Shown here piece by piece: positions 1 to 60,126 of a stretch of 64,000 nt of DNA. The notes below the pieces were generated by a model. That model was not told the origin of the DNA, searched no databases, and was given only the letters and a program-made list of their open reading frames with translations. This stretch comes from Opisthocomus hoazin (taxonomy: Eukaryota; Chordata; Aves; Opisthocomiformes; Opisthocomidae): assembly GCF_030867145.1 (NCBI RefSeq), contig NC_134454.1:64834308-64898307 (forward strand), read 5' to 3'. Both the position numbers and the translations under genes were made by a program. The stretch's first letter is position 1. The number at the start of each line of letters is the position of its first letter.

Positions 1-117
1 AGGGGAAGATGATCAGCCTTGTATTTGTGGATCTGTGGGGCTTACTGCATACAATGGTATTGAAGTATTAATCACAAAGATACTAAGCCTTTTAAAACCT
101 TGTACTGTTTTCCCCAG
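1..117 (+). other. Probable intron end of the upstream neighbour gene
   Basis: AT-rich sequence ends in a pyrimidine-rich tract and a good splice acceptor (TGTTTTCCCCAG, AG at 116-117). This suits the last intron of a + strand gene that starts outside the window. No coding potential is visible before the acceptor. Confidence 0.4.
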
Positions 118-192
118 ACTTGGCAGGTGTTACGAGACAGGAAGGACCTGAACTGTATATTACCTTTAAGGACAACCATGCAGAAAAGATAA
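118..192 (+). CDS. Probable terminal coding exon of the upstream gene (TENT2/PAPD4 by synteny)
   Basis: After the acceptor at 116-117 one frame reads 24 codons to a TAA at 190-192. The residues are rich in Arg, Lys, Asp and Leu, with an ILPL motif and a basic KR end, like a conserved C-terminus rather than random sequence. A poly(A) signal follows at 229. In other amniotes the + strand gene just before CMYA5 is TENT2 (PAPD4/GLD2), a cytoplasmic non-canonical poly(A) polymerase, so I infer this could be its last exon. I cannot match the residues to TENT2 with certainty, and the frame starting at 120 is also open for 33 codons. The assignment rests on splice-site quality, position and synteny. 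Confidence 0.4.
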   Translation, partial: TWQVLRDRKDLNCILPLRTTMQKR

Positions 193-560
193 CCAACTTC
201 TTTCACTTTTCTTATTGGATCCTGCTGAAATAAAGAACAGTATCAAAATACAGAGGCAGTTACCCATGGGTTTTTATGACATGTTTTTCTCTGTAAACTT
301 TTGTTAAGGAAATGTTTGTAAGAAAGATTGCATATTTTATTATTGACATTTGTTAATACAGCTATTTGTTCAAATATGTGTTTTCTGGAAATGCTTGCGT
401 TGTTGACTTCTAGAAGAAACTTCAACAGCGAACCACAAGCATAAATCTGTTTTAAAGAAAGGATGGGAATATACTGATTTTTTTTTTGTTTTGATAATCT
501 GTGTAATTGTTAATTCAAACATATTTAATGATGAAATAAAGATGTTCAGACCTAAACAAT
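193..560 (+). other. Probable 3' UTR of the upstream gene with two poly(A) signals
   Basis: Sequence after the putative stop holds canonical AATAAA hexamers at 229-234 and 535-540, either of which could end the upstream transcript. There is no convincing open frame. From here to the CR1 at 846 I see nothing else recognisable. Confidence 0.35.
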
Positions 561-845
561 GTGCAAGTCCAACTATATCCTTAAGGCGTTGCGCACACTA
601 CCTGTTTCTTGATGAACAGACAGCCTGTGTTTTACATCTGCTTAATTGCAGTAAGCACTTTTGCTCAACTTGGCACTTTCCAGTTTTATTTCCCTTTTGC
701 TTGGAACAACAAGCAACAGTTTATGAAATTTAAGCTATATTATGGTTGTGAGTGTTTTGGATGTCAAGAACTGTAATCTAAACTGGAATTTTCAAACAAC
801 AGTTCTACTACAAAGAAGCTGAAATAGAAAAGGACAAAGTAAATA

Positions 846-1270
846 TCACAGAATGTTCAGGGTTGGAAGGGACCTCTGTGGGTCATGTAGTCCAACCGCC
901 CTGCTGAAGCAGGGTCACCTGTGGCAGACTGTCCAGGCGGGTCTTGAATAGCTCCAGGGAAGGAGACTCCACAACCTCTCTGGGCAGCCTGTTCCAGTGC
1001 TCCATCACCCTCAGAGGGAAGAAGTTCTTCCTCATGTTCAGACGGAACTTCCTGTGGTTTCAGTTTGTGCCCATCGCCCCTTGTCCTGTCGCTGGGCACC
1101 ACTGGAAAGAGTCTGGCCCTGTCCTCCTGACACCCACCCTTAAGATATTTGTAAGCATTTATGAGGTCCCCTCTCAGCCTTCTCTTCTTCAGGCTGAACA
1201 AGCCCAGCTCCCTCAGCCTCTCCTCGTAGGTGAGATGCTCCAGTCCCCTCATCATCCTCATAGCCCTATA
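846..1270 (-). mobile_element. CR1 LINE fragment, 3' end, minus orientation
   Basis: Read on the minus strand this is the classic 3' part of a bird CR1 retrotransposon: the end of the reverse-transcriptase ORF followed by the short 3' UTR with the GGTTGGAAGGGACC block (present as written near 860). It is 5'-truncated, as most CR1 copies are. The minus frame from 1288 to 857 stays open but has lost the family frame in places, so the copy is dead. The terminal octamer repeat is reduced to about one unit (TCACAGAAT). Confidence 0.9.
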
Positions 1271-4200
1271 TAAGTGCTTCATACTCACAGAGAGTAGGGA
1301 AGGTACTTGTTAGTGCTTTTTTTTTACGTATTTGAAGTAGTAGTGATGTCTGCTTGGTGGGGGGAGGGGGCCAGGGAATAAGCACCCACCAAAACGCCCC
1401 ACAACCCAACCACTGCTACAGTGAGCTGGGCTTCTGTTTTGATTTTGTGTAAATGTTTATAAATTGGTCAGCTACTGGAAACTTAATTTAAATAGGTAAT
1501 CCTGAAAATTTTAGCTTTTCCAAAAAAGCTGTGAACCCTCTTTTAGACCTGCTGTAGCACAATTTGTGCCTCTCAGATATTTGTTATGGAAGACCCATTC
1601 ATTGTAAAACTGTACTTACCATTGATGTCAAATTTGTATTTTCATTTTTTTAAGTTTAATATTTTGTATGTTTCCCAATGGCATAAAGTTTATATATGGA
1701 ACATACAGCTTATTTTTCCAGTTCATGTTATTTTTTACTGCGTATTTAAAATATTTCTTCTAATTAAGTAGGAGACAACATGCCCTGTAAAGGTAAGGCC
1801 CCTGTGCATATCATAAACGTCTGTATGGCTATTCTGCACTGCGTTGGTGTGCAGGTAAAAGTTTCATCTGATACTGTCTCAAAGAAGATTGTGAAAACCC
1901 TTGTAGCTTTGTGAAATAAGTGTTATCTCTTCTTGTGGAAGCTTTTATGTTTAATTTATTTCAAGTTTTACAATTCAGAAGTTCTAGAAACTGAACTGTT
2001 TGCCTGCTGCGAGGTTACCTACTATGCACTTCGTCATGATCTAGTCTATGTAAGATTTTGGCTTGCTTCTTAAAACAGCTTCCTTCTGCAATTTAAAGAG
2101 TCTTTTAGTTTTCTTCCGACTCTAGCAATCCACCAAGATGTTCTCCCTCCATGCATATATTCCCTCTCAACTGCCCTTCCTCTTTATAAGATGGTAGGCT
2201 TAGTCTCCATGAAACGTTCACTTTGACCTGCTTTATGTAAAATGGAAGCACAAGTTTTTAGTACAGGATGGTATCTGGATTCAAAGATGCTCTGCAAGCC
2301 CTAGATGGATTTTGGGGATAGGGGAGGGCTGCTCTTTTTTTAAAAAGGTGCTGACTATTCTTTGTCTAGAAAATGTAAAACTTTCCTGGTGCAGAATAAC
2401 TAACAGTAGACATAAATGTTCAAATCCAACAAAAATGTGTTTCAAGGGAGCTGGATATGAGGCACAGAACTTCATGCAAGTCTGTCTCTCAGGAGTTTGC
2501 ACTGTATCAGCTAAGGTGTCAACATACCTCACACCTTAAATTACTGCTTAGTGTTTGAAACCACTTATTCCTAACTGTTATAAAGGAGACAGTTAAAATT
2601 GCAGTACTTCCATGCAACTTTGTAAAACTGACCGACCAACTCAGCGATCTTTTTAATACAAGCCAAGATCTCTAACCACAATGGACTGTGTCTTTCGAAA
2701 GAATCCTTCTGCTTTTTTTTTCCTCAAGTTCATGTGCTTCTGATAAGCTACGTTTATAATTGGAAATACAAGGTCTAGATGGTCGTTTTCCACAACTGTT
2801 TGGGGACAAGCCTGTTTGTCACATCGTCTTTAACAACGGAAAACTCCCCAGTCATTTACTGTCTTAGCTAAGCAAGGTGCAAGGTGGTGCAACCTGGCTT
2901 AGTTTATAGCAAAAGAAGCTAGTGGGTAATCTGGCAAGAGCATGGAAAGTGGCAGTGTTCTCAGATATTAAAAAATAATCTGAGAGGTTTGGAAAACAGA
3001 TTTTACCAGATGTCATATTATATTATTCTCCTGTCAAGGCAAACAAGCAAAGCACCGCTTTCCGTGGAAGTGCCAGACAACTGGAAGGACGGTGAGTGAA
3101 AATACTGTTAGTTGTTAAATGATGGGCTGCAACTTTTGTCAGAAAACTTCAGCTAAAATACCACAAAACAAATGGTTTGGGAGAATGAATAGGAGCTGAA
3201 GTTTAACTAACTTTGAATTTAGTTCAGTATAGTCTGAAGTTGTCCAGAGGTTTAATGACCTGGATTTTCATTTACGCTGGGCAGGTACCCAGAGCGAGAA
3301 ATCCACTAATGGCTATCATAAATCTTAGTGTGAAGATTTCGCTTCTCCTCAACTTGAAAATAAAAACCTTCACACACCTATCCCTTGGCATGCACCCCAG
3401 CAAGAACTTTTTCTGAGACACCTTTAGTAAAAGGTGTTTCCAATGGCTGACCAACGTTTCAGCATGTGTGCGAGTTGCTAACTTATCCGAGGCTTCTTAC
3501 TGCCTTGAAACAAAGATGCTTTAGTTGAGCTCTGTTATGACTAGTTTTGACTACTTCTTTTGGCATTGGGTTTGCCTGTTCTTTCTCACCTTATATAATG
3601 TCAGAAACTACTAGTCTCTTGCCTTCGGTTTTAGGAACTCTTTTTAGTCTTCTAGCAGTGCTTTTGATTAACAGGCTCAGAGGTGCACGGGAGGACCAAA
3701 TGTTAGCAAGAGCTTCCTGTTCAGTAACAGTAGTGCCAGACGTGGCATAGGCTGTATACTGTGAAACTTAATTAAAAGTTTCTCTTCTAGCTCTCTTGCT
3801 CTCGCTTCTGAAATGTGATTGTGCAAGTGTAGTCTCTGTACCTTAAGGTGTTCTGACAGTGTAAGAGGTTATTTTTTAAAAAATCCCTTACAAAGAATTC
3901 AATATATACCAATTTTAAGACTAAATTGAAGGGTGACGTTGTTATTTGGGAGAAGTGAGCAGCCAGGATAAAAGGATGTAAGGCAATTTGTAGATAATCT
4001 GAAGTTAGTGTTTGTGATTAGGGGCCCAAATTCTTATTGGAACCAGGGCTTTACGTGAACTTCGGTCACTGGATGCAGTTCACAGTACATTTGGTGTTAA
4101 ATTTAAGTCCGTCAGAGATTTAGTGGACTCTGCTTGCTCTGGGTTACCTCGCATGTATTTTGCAGTGCTTGTTACAGTTGTCTTGTTTTCTCTGATCCTT

Positions 4201-5350
4201 GTGTGTTCTGATATAAATCTTTCCCTCATTGATTTTGCAGACTACATGCTTTTCCTAAAAGCATCATAAGAATATGCTGTTTTGGTCAACTTACAGGTCA
4301 AATTAAGTTGCGAGCAGTATAGAAGGGAGAGCACTAGGTCTGGAAATAATTTGAAGGGTTTCTGGTAAAAGGGTACTCACCTTCTGCTTGCTGTGCTGAA
4401 GATTGAATCAAAACTTGTGCAACACATGTATGCTTCGAATATAAGCATTTCTGGAAGATTGTAATGCTCTTGTCTTCCATGTGTAAGGAATATGAAATCC
4501 TCTACCGTAATGTCATTGTGCTGTGTACACTGGCTCTGTGCTCATCATAAAATCTGGCATTGAAGTTGATACCTATTTCAAGTATACTTCTTTGAGAAAT
4601 TATGTTTTGACCTTGTAAATTGTGTACCTTAGTGGGCAGGTCAAGAGAGCAGACAGGTTTTGTCTGTACATACTCTTAGGGAAATATTTTACTTTAAGTG
4701 AATCTGTCAGTAGGACTTGAACTTAGCATTATGGAGACAGCTTGTACTCAGAAATACCTTCTTGTGTGTTTCTGTACTTGCAACACAAGGAAGAGTTTGC
4801 TGATTGATTTTTAACTAGCTATTTAGTTGAAGGACAAAAAATAAAAGAAAAAATGTGATTACACTTATACTGCGTATGCAATGTTTTACACCTGATAGAA
4901 CTTGGAAGTTCTTTATTTAGAATCAGAGTTTCGGTGCTTCTCTCCCTCTTCCAAAAAATAATTTAAAAAAGAGCCCAGAGTCACTACTTTGGCTAGTACA
5001 GGTTGGAAATACTTCCATTGTGTCTGTGAAAGCACGGCATTTTGTGTGAAATGCAGAATAATGAAGGATAAATTTCACTTAACCTAAACCCTACACAGTA
5101 ATGTAGTTTGTCTTTGCTTTAAATTGTAATTGGTTCAAGTCCAGTCAAAGAGGAAATTCGAAATGTCCTCTGATTTTACACATCAACAAATTTGGGGTTC
5201 AAATATATTCCCTGTGTATTGTTAAAAACTACGTTGCATCTGATACCTCTTACAGTACAGTCTTAATTATTAAAGCCATTTGTCCTAGGCTCACCCACCT
5301 GTAATTGTATTTGACCTCTCTAGCTCAGATATGAGGCATTCTAGGCTCAG
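1271..5350. other. Intergenic region between the upstream gene and CMYA5, no gene seen
   Basis: About 4 kb of AT-rich sequence. Open frames are short, overlap on both strands and lack splice context or repeat-family similarity. No RNA gene, CR1 or LTR is recognisable. Runs of A and T are common (for example 2335-2346 and 4836-4855). Distal CMYA5 enhancers could lie here, but nothing in the sequence proves it. Confidence 0.6.
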
Positions 5351-5578
5351 GGGTGGAACTTGGTTTTGAACGTGCTAAATGTGCCTTTTCTGGGAGCCAC
5401 AAGAGAACTCTCCCTCTGCTTCACCAGTGCTGTCCACCCCAGATTCACCGGCGGTGGCTCGGTCAGGTCTGCTGGGCCTCAGCCCCTTCCTCCCTGCCGC
5501 CATCGCCATCCCCATCTTTGCTCGGTGGTAGTGGGCAGGGCGAGCGGCTGGGGAGATGGCCGTTGGGCGTTGCCACAT

Positions 5579-5605
5579 GTCCTAGCACCCGGTTGGTGCT
5601 AGGAC
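5579..5605. promoter_or_regulatory. 11-bp perfect inverted repeat in the CMYA5 promoter
   Basis: The arms 5579-5589 (GTCCTAGCACC) and 5595-5605 (GGTGCTAGGAC) are exact reverse complements around a 5-nt centre (CGGTT). The dyad lies about 47 bp upstream of the TATA/MEF2-like box and 174 bp upstream of the start codon. It could be a binding site for a dimeric factor, or a hairpin if transcribed. Its function is unknown. Confidence 0.55.
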
Positions 5606-5651
5606 CCAGGGTAGGACCAGCAGCGACTCGGCGCCGTGGCTTTGTTGCCTT

Positions 5652-5661
5652 CTATTTAAAG
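5652..5661 (+). promoter_or_regulatory. TATA/MEF2-like box, candidate CMYA5 core promoter element
   Basis: CTATTTAAAG fits a TATA-like element and is one base from the MEF2 consensus (YTA, four A/T, TAR). It lies 118 bp upstream of the exon 1 ATG, which would put transcription start near 5685 and give a 5' UTR of about 95 nt. Myospryn is a published direct MEF2A target, so a MEF2-type site here agrees with known biology. Actual factor use is inferred. Confidence 0.5.
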
Positions 5662-5778
5662 ACTGCCCTGAGTCAGGAGAAGCGAGAGCTGCCGGGGATG
5701 ACAGTTGCTTCAGGCAACCCTGGGGAGGACAGGGTCGGGGGGTAAAAATCACCGGCAACGGCCTGAGCTGGGAAGGAC

Positions 5779-53781
<48,003 letters not shown>

Positions 53782-54170
53782 TCCCCTGCTTCACACTTTC
53801 AGGAAAACTGATAATTACAGCGTCAGGGGACAGGGAAGGGAAGAGGGGTGCCAGGGAGTAATGTCTAGTCATCACTGATCAATGCTACTCACACAGCTCT
53901 CCCCTACATCATTATCAATTGTAGTTAGTGCTCAGCCATGTAATCACCCTGAGCCTGGAGACAAAATCAATTCCTTCAAATAGAGTGCTCACATATTGAT
54001 GTACACAGAATTAATCTTGAGTGGAAAAAAAAAGTTTTGTTAGACATGAGCATTAAGTGGGGGGGAGGAATGTACTTTCCCTGTGAAAATAATGACAGTG
54101 CTAACTGTCTTTTTAAAGTTGATGATGAGCCTGTGTATAAAATAAATGTATTTCTCACTGCAATACATGA
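53782..54170 (+). other. CMYA5 3' UTR (probable extent)
   Basis: Sequence from the stop codon to about 25 nt after the first good poly(A) hexamer at 54141. No open frame or repeat. The true end could be further downstream, since another AATAAA lies at 55093-55098. Confidence 0.6.
54141..54146 (+). promoter_or_regulatory. Poly(A) signal AATAAA, probable CMYA5 transcript end
   Basis: Canonical hexamer 360 nt after the stop codon, followed by T-rich sequence. It is the first such hexamer after the stop codon. Confidence 0.6.
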
Positions 54171-57100
54171 AAGACATTGTTTCATCATTTGCCAGGACAC
54201 TCAAAGCCCAAATCCAAGCTGATGTGTTTGAAAAATGTGCAAAACTTTCAACAACTGAAACATTATACAGGTTAATGTATCTTGTAGTATTGTTTGCCAA
54301 CTCTTTTCTTTAAATGCACAAACTAAGCAAACCTTGAAATCTGCACGTTTGCAAAACGAGTGAGTCTCAGAGTAGTCTTCATATCAATCACGTAAAGTTT
54401 GAGCACACAACACCTACCTAACCTGCTCACAGGAGACACACAGACAGCTACCTGGCTGTGTCAGTAAATATCTGTGCCTGTGAATAGCTACTCATGAAAC
54501 ACATGTACGTGGGAACTCGACAGTAGTAGTAAAAGTCTTACCCTATGTTTTTTATCCTCTATTTTTTGGGTAAGCGGTTTTGATGGTGAAGGGAAGGTTG
54601 CCACCCGGGACCTTAGAGAAGGTCTAATTGCCAGTGACCTTCTTGTGGATCACCCTTTTTTCCATCACTGCTTTTTAGCTTTGGATCTACAGATTTGATG
54701 CTCCTGATTTCAGGCCTCGGTCCTGGTCTCTCCCGTTGTCTACACCACCACCAGCATCACGGCAGTGAGGGGCAGTGTTTCAGGGCCATCAACACAGGCT
54801 AAAAATGGTTGGTTCTCAGCAGAGAAATAGGATGCTGATATTCCCCCTTGTCTTTTTCAAACCATTTTTCCAAGCACTTCACACGTTGGTGGTATGGCTG
54901 TTGTCTCGCTTGCCCCAAGGGCTGAATGCACGAATGCCAGTGGTGCTGAACTCCGGTGAATGCTGGGGGGAAATTAATCTTAAGGCAGGCAGGCAATGCT
55001 TTTCATGCTGTGCCTGCTCTGGAGATTTCTGCCACAGGGGACAGTGCTGCCGGGCTCACTTCTAAGCTCAGCTGAAGAGCTGTACTCCCCGAAATAAAGC
55101 AGATTTCAGGAGTCTAACAGAGAGATTTTGCCTCTAAAGAGAGGACTTAAATGAGTTATAGGGAAGCTTCTGCTTTTTATGCTCAGAGGAGGTGCTGCCT
55201 GGTGCTGTTTTATTTATGATTTAACACCACCAAGGCATGTCCTTGCTGCTCTAGCCTTCTATATACTTGGTGTCCCAGAGGAGCCACGCTGTCATAGCAG
55301 GCTCAAGTGAGATGGTTGAGGCAAGATAAACAAGATCTTGTGACCATTTATTTTAAGCCAGAGCTCTTTTTGGCATTTCAATTAAAGAGTGCAAGTTCTG
55401 AGTCCCTGCTGGAGAGAGAGCGGAATGAAAATGCAGGGTAGTGCCCTGTTGGCTCAAGTGAGTGCTTTGTAGAGATGTGGAGGATGGTGAGAAGAAAGTC
55501 CAGGATTAACTGGGAAAGAAAAACAGAAAGGGTATCGGGGGTAGCATTATCATGAAGGCTGAGGAGAAGGAGGTAGAAGGCAGACTGGAAACTCACACAG
55601 AGCAGATGGTAAGGTAAGCTAAGAGGCAGGTCAGTGGTGTTGGCAGGGTGCATTGCTCAGGACCCCACAGCCAGTGAGTTCGCCAGAGGTTTAGCTGTCT
55701 CCAAGCTTAATGTGGCACTTTGAATTAAACCTGAAAAATCCCGGCACTGGGGCTGTTTTACCTGGGTTCTCCTGACCCTGGTCACTGCTGTCCCAAATGA
55801 GGGATTGCTTCATGGACGTCAGTGTGATGTATTGTCAAGGGGACAGCCAGTGAGATGAAGCAAAATGACATTAAATTATTTGGGTGGTTTCTGTAATGAA
55901 GACAAGAAGCAGTTGCCTTGTCAAAGGCTACTGTGTTTTAGTAAAGTGCAATTTTATCACGAGGAGCGAAAGCCTCAGCTATTGCCATGCATTATTACTC
56001 AGGTACTATTGCAAAATTTGAGCTTGGAAAAATATTTTTATTGGAGGCACATCATTCTTAGAAATACTTGGTTCCTTTTGAAAACTGCCTGTTTTCTGGC
56101 TAATTTTTGTAGAAGGTTCAGCTTTTATATTGGGCAGTATCAAAAAGTGTATTCACTGTTTGTGTGAAATCTGGATAAATTATTTTAGCTTGAAAATGAC
56201 ACTCAGAGGACCTAAACAGTACTAATTTGAATGTCTATGTCTAGTCTGCATAAACTCATGCCAGATGAACAAATGCCTAGAGAGAATATCCTGTTCGAGA
56301 GATGAAACAAAGGGCACACAAAACAGACAACAATATATAAGATTTAAGATTCAGTACAGGGAAAAAAATTATGTTAGTGAGGAAAGCAGATCCTGAAAGC
56401 CACAATTAAGCTGCTAGGACTTATAATACCTGGTGTAAACTCTCCTCCTTTTGGAAAGCCTAGAGGTACACCTGCAGTGAACTTTTACTTGCCTGATGGG
56501 CATGAAGTGGCACCAAGTTCAGGAATTCACTCTCCAGGAGGTAATGGTCCACAGATGCTTGAATGAGCACAGCAGTCCATATGACTTTGCTTTCAGATGA
56601 ACTGAGATTTTGCGGCTTTTGTGTCCAGTTTTTTCTGGCCATTGTAGTTCATAATCATATACTAGAAGAGAAAGACAAAAAACTCCGAGTCACTGTATTT
56701 TTCTTGTGCTTGATGAATTTAGCATTTAGAAATACCTCAAAAACCGTGTGACTTATTTTTCAGCAAAGGGTATTAGTTAGCTTGTCTGATAGTAACTAGG
56801 ACTGTGTGTACATGGTCTGGTCATCATTGCATGCCTAGAACTACATCGAAATACATTTTAAGGGTTACACAAAGAATTGTAAAAGAGTTCACCAGTAATT
56901 TGGTGTTTATTTTCATCCTGAAAGTACAAAAGCTGACACCTAACACTGTAAGTATTGTTAATAAATATTTGGACTGATCTGAAATGCATTGAAAGGAACG
57001 ATTTCTTTTCACATCAGCAGGTTTTAGATTAGGTTCGTAAACCCTTGTGCTCTGAGATGAGAATATAGGCCTGACTGTAAGAAGAGAAACATTAATTTCT

Positions 57101-59711
57101 ACTGTCAAAAGTAGTGCTGAACTGGGATATTGCTAGCATCAGTAGTATTGATCCACAAACCTCGCTTAGGTCTTTCCACTCCAGAGAGAATTTAATGCTT
57201 CCATGCGAGGTCAGGCAGAGGAACCTGGCAACATGTCTGCAGACCACAGTGCATGTGGTGTGCGTGCGTGTAGGCACAACTTTGTGCTTGCACTAGTTCT
57301 TTTTAAAGAGGGAACTGTCACTGAAATATAACTGAAAATAGTCTAGCAACAACTTATATGAGAAATAGGTACATTAACACACACACACACACACACATTA
57401 TTGTGGAACTTAATTACATGTTATCACTTAGTCTGTTGCAAGACATAGACCCAGAAAGGCACAGTACCAATAAACTGTTGCTAAATCCACAGTACTGTGA
57501 TACTGTCTGTGATATACACGTGAAATACTATTTCTATTAGCACTACAGGGTTTTGATTAAGTATGTTAAGACGGATTTAAGAATAATATGAAATGATGAG
57601 CTTCCTGAATCATCCTCATTTCAGAATAATAAATAGGACATCTGCCATGTTGAGGTTTGAATTGGATTTGAAAAATCACATTCTGTGGTGGAATCACAAT
57701 TACATTACTGTCATTTTGCTGACGGATTTACTAGCTATCAAAAAGCTCAGTATGCTCTCATAGTCACACAACCAGCTAGGAAGCGAGAGCGTCACTTCTA
57801 CTTCCAGCCACATGCTGTGGAAGAGCGATTGAACTAGAAAAGTACCTTCATTTTTCACGTTGAGTTTGTCCAATTTTGTGCCATAGGGGAAAGTAACGTC
57901 TTCTGACCAGAGACCACTCTGCAGCGCAGTTCCTACAGGAGCATAACATGGGAGGAAATAGAACAGACGTCTATCCCAGACCCTGCAATGATTTTGTGAG
58001 CAGTTAAAAAATGCATAATTTCCTCTCTAGAAAGTATCTGTGCAGAAACGACACTTTCCTTTTCAGGACTTCTATTACAGAGACACTATTTCTAATGAAT
58101 ACATGCTCTTCTGAATCCCGAAGAAACAGTGCTGCAAGCAGAGATGGAATTCATCCATAGCATTCTTAATGCAGCAGTCAGCTGAATTTCAACCTGCCAG
58201 ACCATTACTACACTACTGAGGAGTATGGGATGTAGAGCTGGACCCCAGCCACAACAGGTACTGGAGCGAGTTGGATTTTGCTGAGCAAGCAAGAAGCCAG
58301 TTTGGCTTTTAATGCTGGGACTGGCAAAAGGACGCTTTTATCTGAGCATCCCTTTGCATAGCCCAGCCTTCTGAGGTTATAAATTCTACATCCCACCATT
58401 TCATAAGCCCAGGCTCAGAAGGCACAGTGCATATATAGTCCCACGACTCTTATTTTCATATTCACCATGAAGTAGAGGACTATATTTTGAAGTAAAATTA
58501 ACAGACATTATTTTACTTAATTCTGTAATTGTGTTTTAGGTATGTGTCTGTCTGCTTCCTGCTATCTTTAAAAAAAAAAAGAAAGAAAAAGAAAATTACT
58601 GGAAAATTATACTTGTAGAATGAAGCATAGCCTTCAGAAAAAAAGTAACAAATACAAAAAAGAATGAACAATTTGTAACAAGAGAGAGAGTTCTGCGAAT
58701 ACTCCAACAGCGTCCACTGGTGTTGGTGTCCCTCGCTGGCTACCGGTATCATTCTCTGTCCTCACAAAGGGTGTTTTCGTGAAACACATATTAGTAAAAA
58801 ATACTATGTGCAAGATGTGCAATTAGCAGTGTAAACAACTGTTAAATGACTGCTGGTGATTAGGAAGTAATCTGTATCAGTATTTAATGTACCAAGCAAG
58901 GGCTTATGTTCCCAAAGCCAAGAACGTGCTGTTTTCTGTGGTTCGGTCACAGCAGAATGACACAGGAACATATACGAATAGCCTGCCCAGGTACAGCAAG
59001 GGCATTACTCTCTACAGAAAAAAAGCAGATTTTGGAAGTCAAACCTGGCATTTTTTGAGGCTTAAAAAAAAAAGACCCTATTGTGTCACTGAGTCCAAAT
59101 TAAAAACTTTTTTTTTTAGCTCGGGGACATGATTTCTATTATATGCTTCTCCAGCAGAAATTGATGCTACGTTCTGCAATTGCAATGCAGCAAGACTCAG
59201 CTTTGCTGCATGGCACTGCAGTTATTCTTGCACACATTCAGTAAATTCAGTGGAGCCTGAATAAATTTGGCTTGATGATCACTTGTGGTTCATTTGGGCA
59301 ATTAAAGAGCAATAAATCAGACAATTCCTTAAAGTGCGGGATTCCCAGGACACTTGCATATCCATGGTGGAAAAATGCCGTCATCTCTTCTTCCAGTTAT
59401 TCTTTCACAGCTGCTGGACCCTGGAAGTCCTCATGGAAGAAGCCCAGCAGTTAAAGCCCATCTGAACAGTATTTCTGCTGCAAGATACTGTCGTACTGGA
59501 AGGGCTTACTTTGGACCTTAATCATGCCCAAAGTTCATATGCTGCTTGAGTTAACATGACACAGGTAGGTAGGTCACATTCAATTTAGCAGGAGGGGAGG
59601 GAATTCCTCTTCTGCAGTTACTCCGACGAGTACCATGGGGTTGTGGCCCACGGTTAGGAAGCATTTGTTGTTCTGCTACTGAATGCTCACTTTCCAACCT
59701 CTTTGTAGTGT
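54171..59711. other. Downstream intergenic region, no gene seen
   Basis: About 5.5 kb without a supported gene. It holds a CA microsatellite (57377-57397), poly-A/T runs (58569-58592 and 59065-59075) and an extra AATAAA at 55093. By synteny MTX3 and THBS4 would come next, but I found no exon of either. Short open frames on both strands look random. Confidence 0.6.
57377..57397. repeat. CA dinucleotide microsatellite
   Basis: About ten uninterrupted AC units. Confidence 0.95.
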
Positions 59712-59716
59712 ATTCC
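59712..59716. repeat. Left target-site duplication of the solo LTR
   Basis: ATTCC directly before the LTR 5' TG. The identical ATTCC at 60122-60126 follows the LTR 3' CA. Confidence 0.85.
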
Positions 59717-60121
59717 TGTCCTGGGTTCGGCCAGGACAGGGTTAATTTTCACCGGATTCCAGGAAGGGGCACAGCCGGGCGGGCTGACCCAACCCCAACC
59801 TGGCCAAACGGAGCCGGGTATTCCATACCATGTGCCGTCCCGCTGGGTTCCGGTGGGGAGGAGCTGGGGGGCGGGAACTCACTCGCGGCTCGGGAGCACA
59901 GCGGCAGCCAGTGAGAGCGGCTCTGTTCTGGGGTTTGTGTTGTGTATCCTCCTTATCTGTATCGTTGGTGTTGCTGTTCCCTCTGTTTGCTGTTCCGTTA
60001 AACTGCCCTTATCCCGACCCACCAGTTTCTGCCTGTTTCTTTCCATTCTCCTCCGCACTCCGGCGGGGGGAGGGGCGGCCGCCTGGCGCTTTTGTTGCCG
60101 GCGGCAGCTGAAACCAGAACA
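59717..60121 (+). mobile_element. Solo LTR of an endogenous retrovirus, probably ERV-L type (405 bp)
   Basis: Begins TGTCCTGGGTTCGGCC and ends AAACCAGAACA, the TG...CA termini of a retroviral LTR. It is flanked by a perfect 5-bp duplication (ATTCC). It is strikingly GC-rich (the 60060-60110 block) against AT-rich surroundings. A 5-bp duplication suits ERV-L-like elements. There is no internal retroviral sequence, so this is a solo LTR left by recombination between two LTRs. Strand is assigned from the termini and typical bird LTR orientation, so it is less certain than the boundaries. Confidence 0.85.
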
Positions 60122-60126
60122 ATTCC
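60122..60126. repeat. Right target-site duplication of the solo LTR
   Basis: ATTCC immediately after the LTR end, matching 59712-59716 exactly. Confidence 0.85.
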
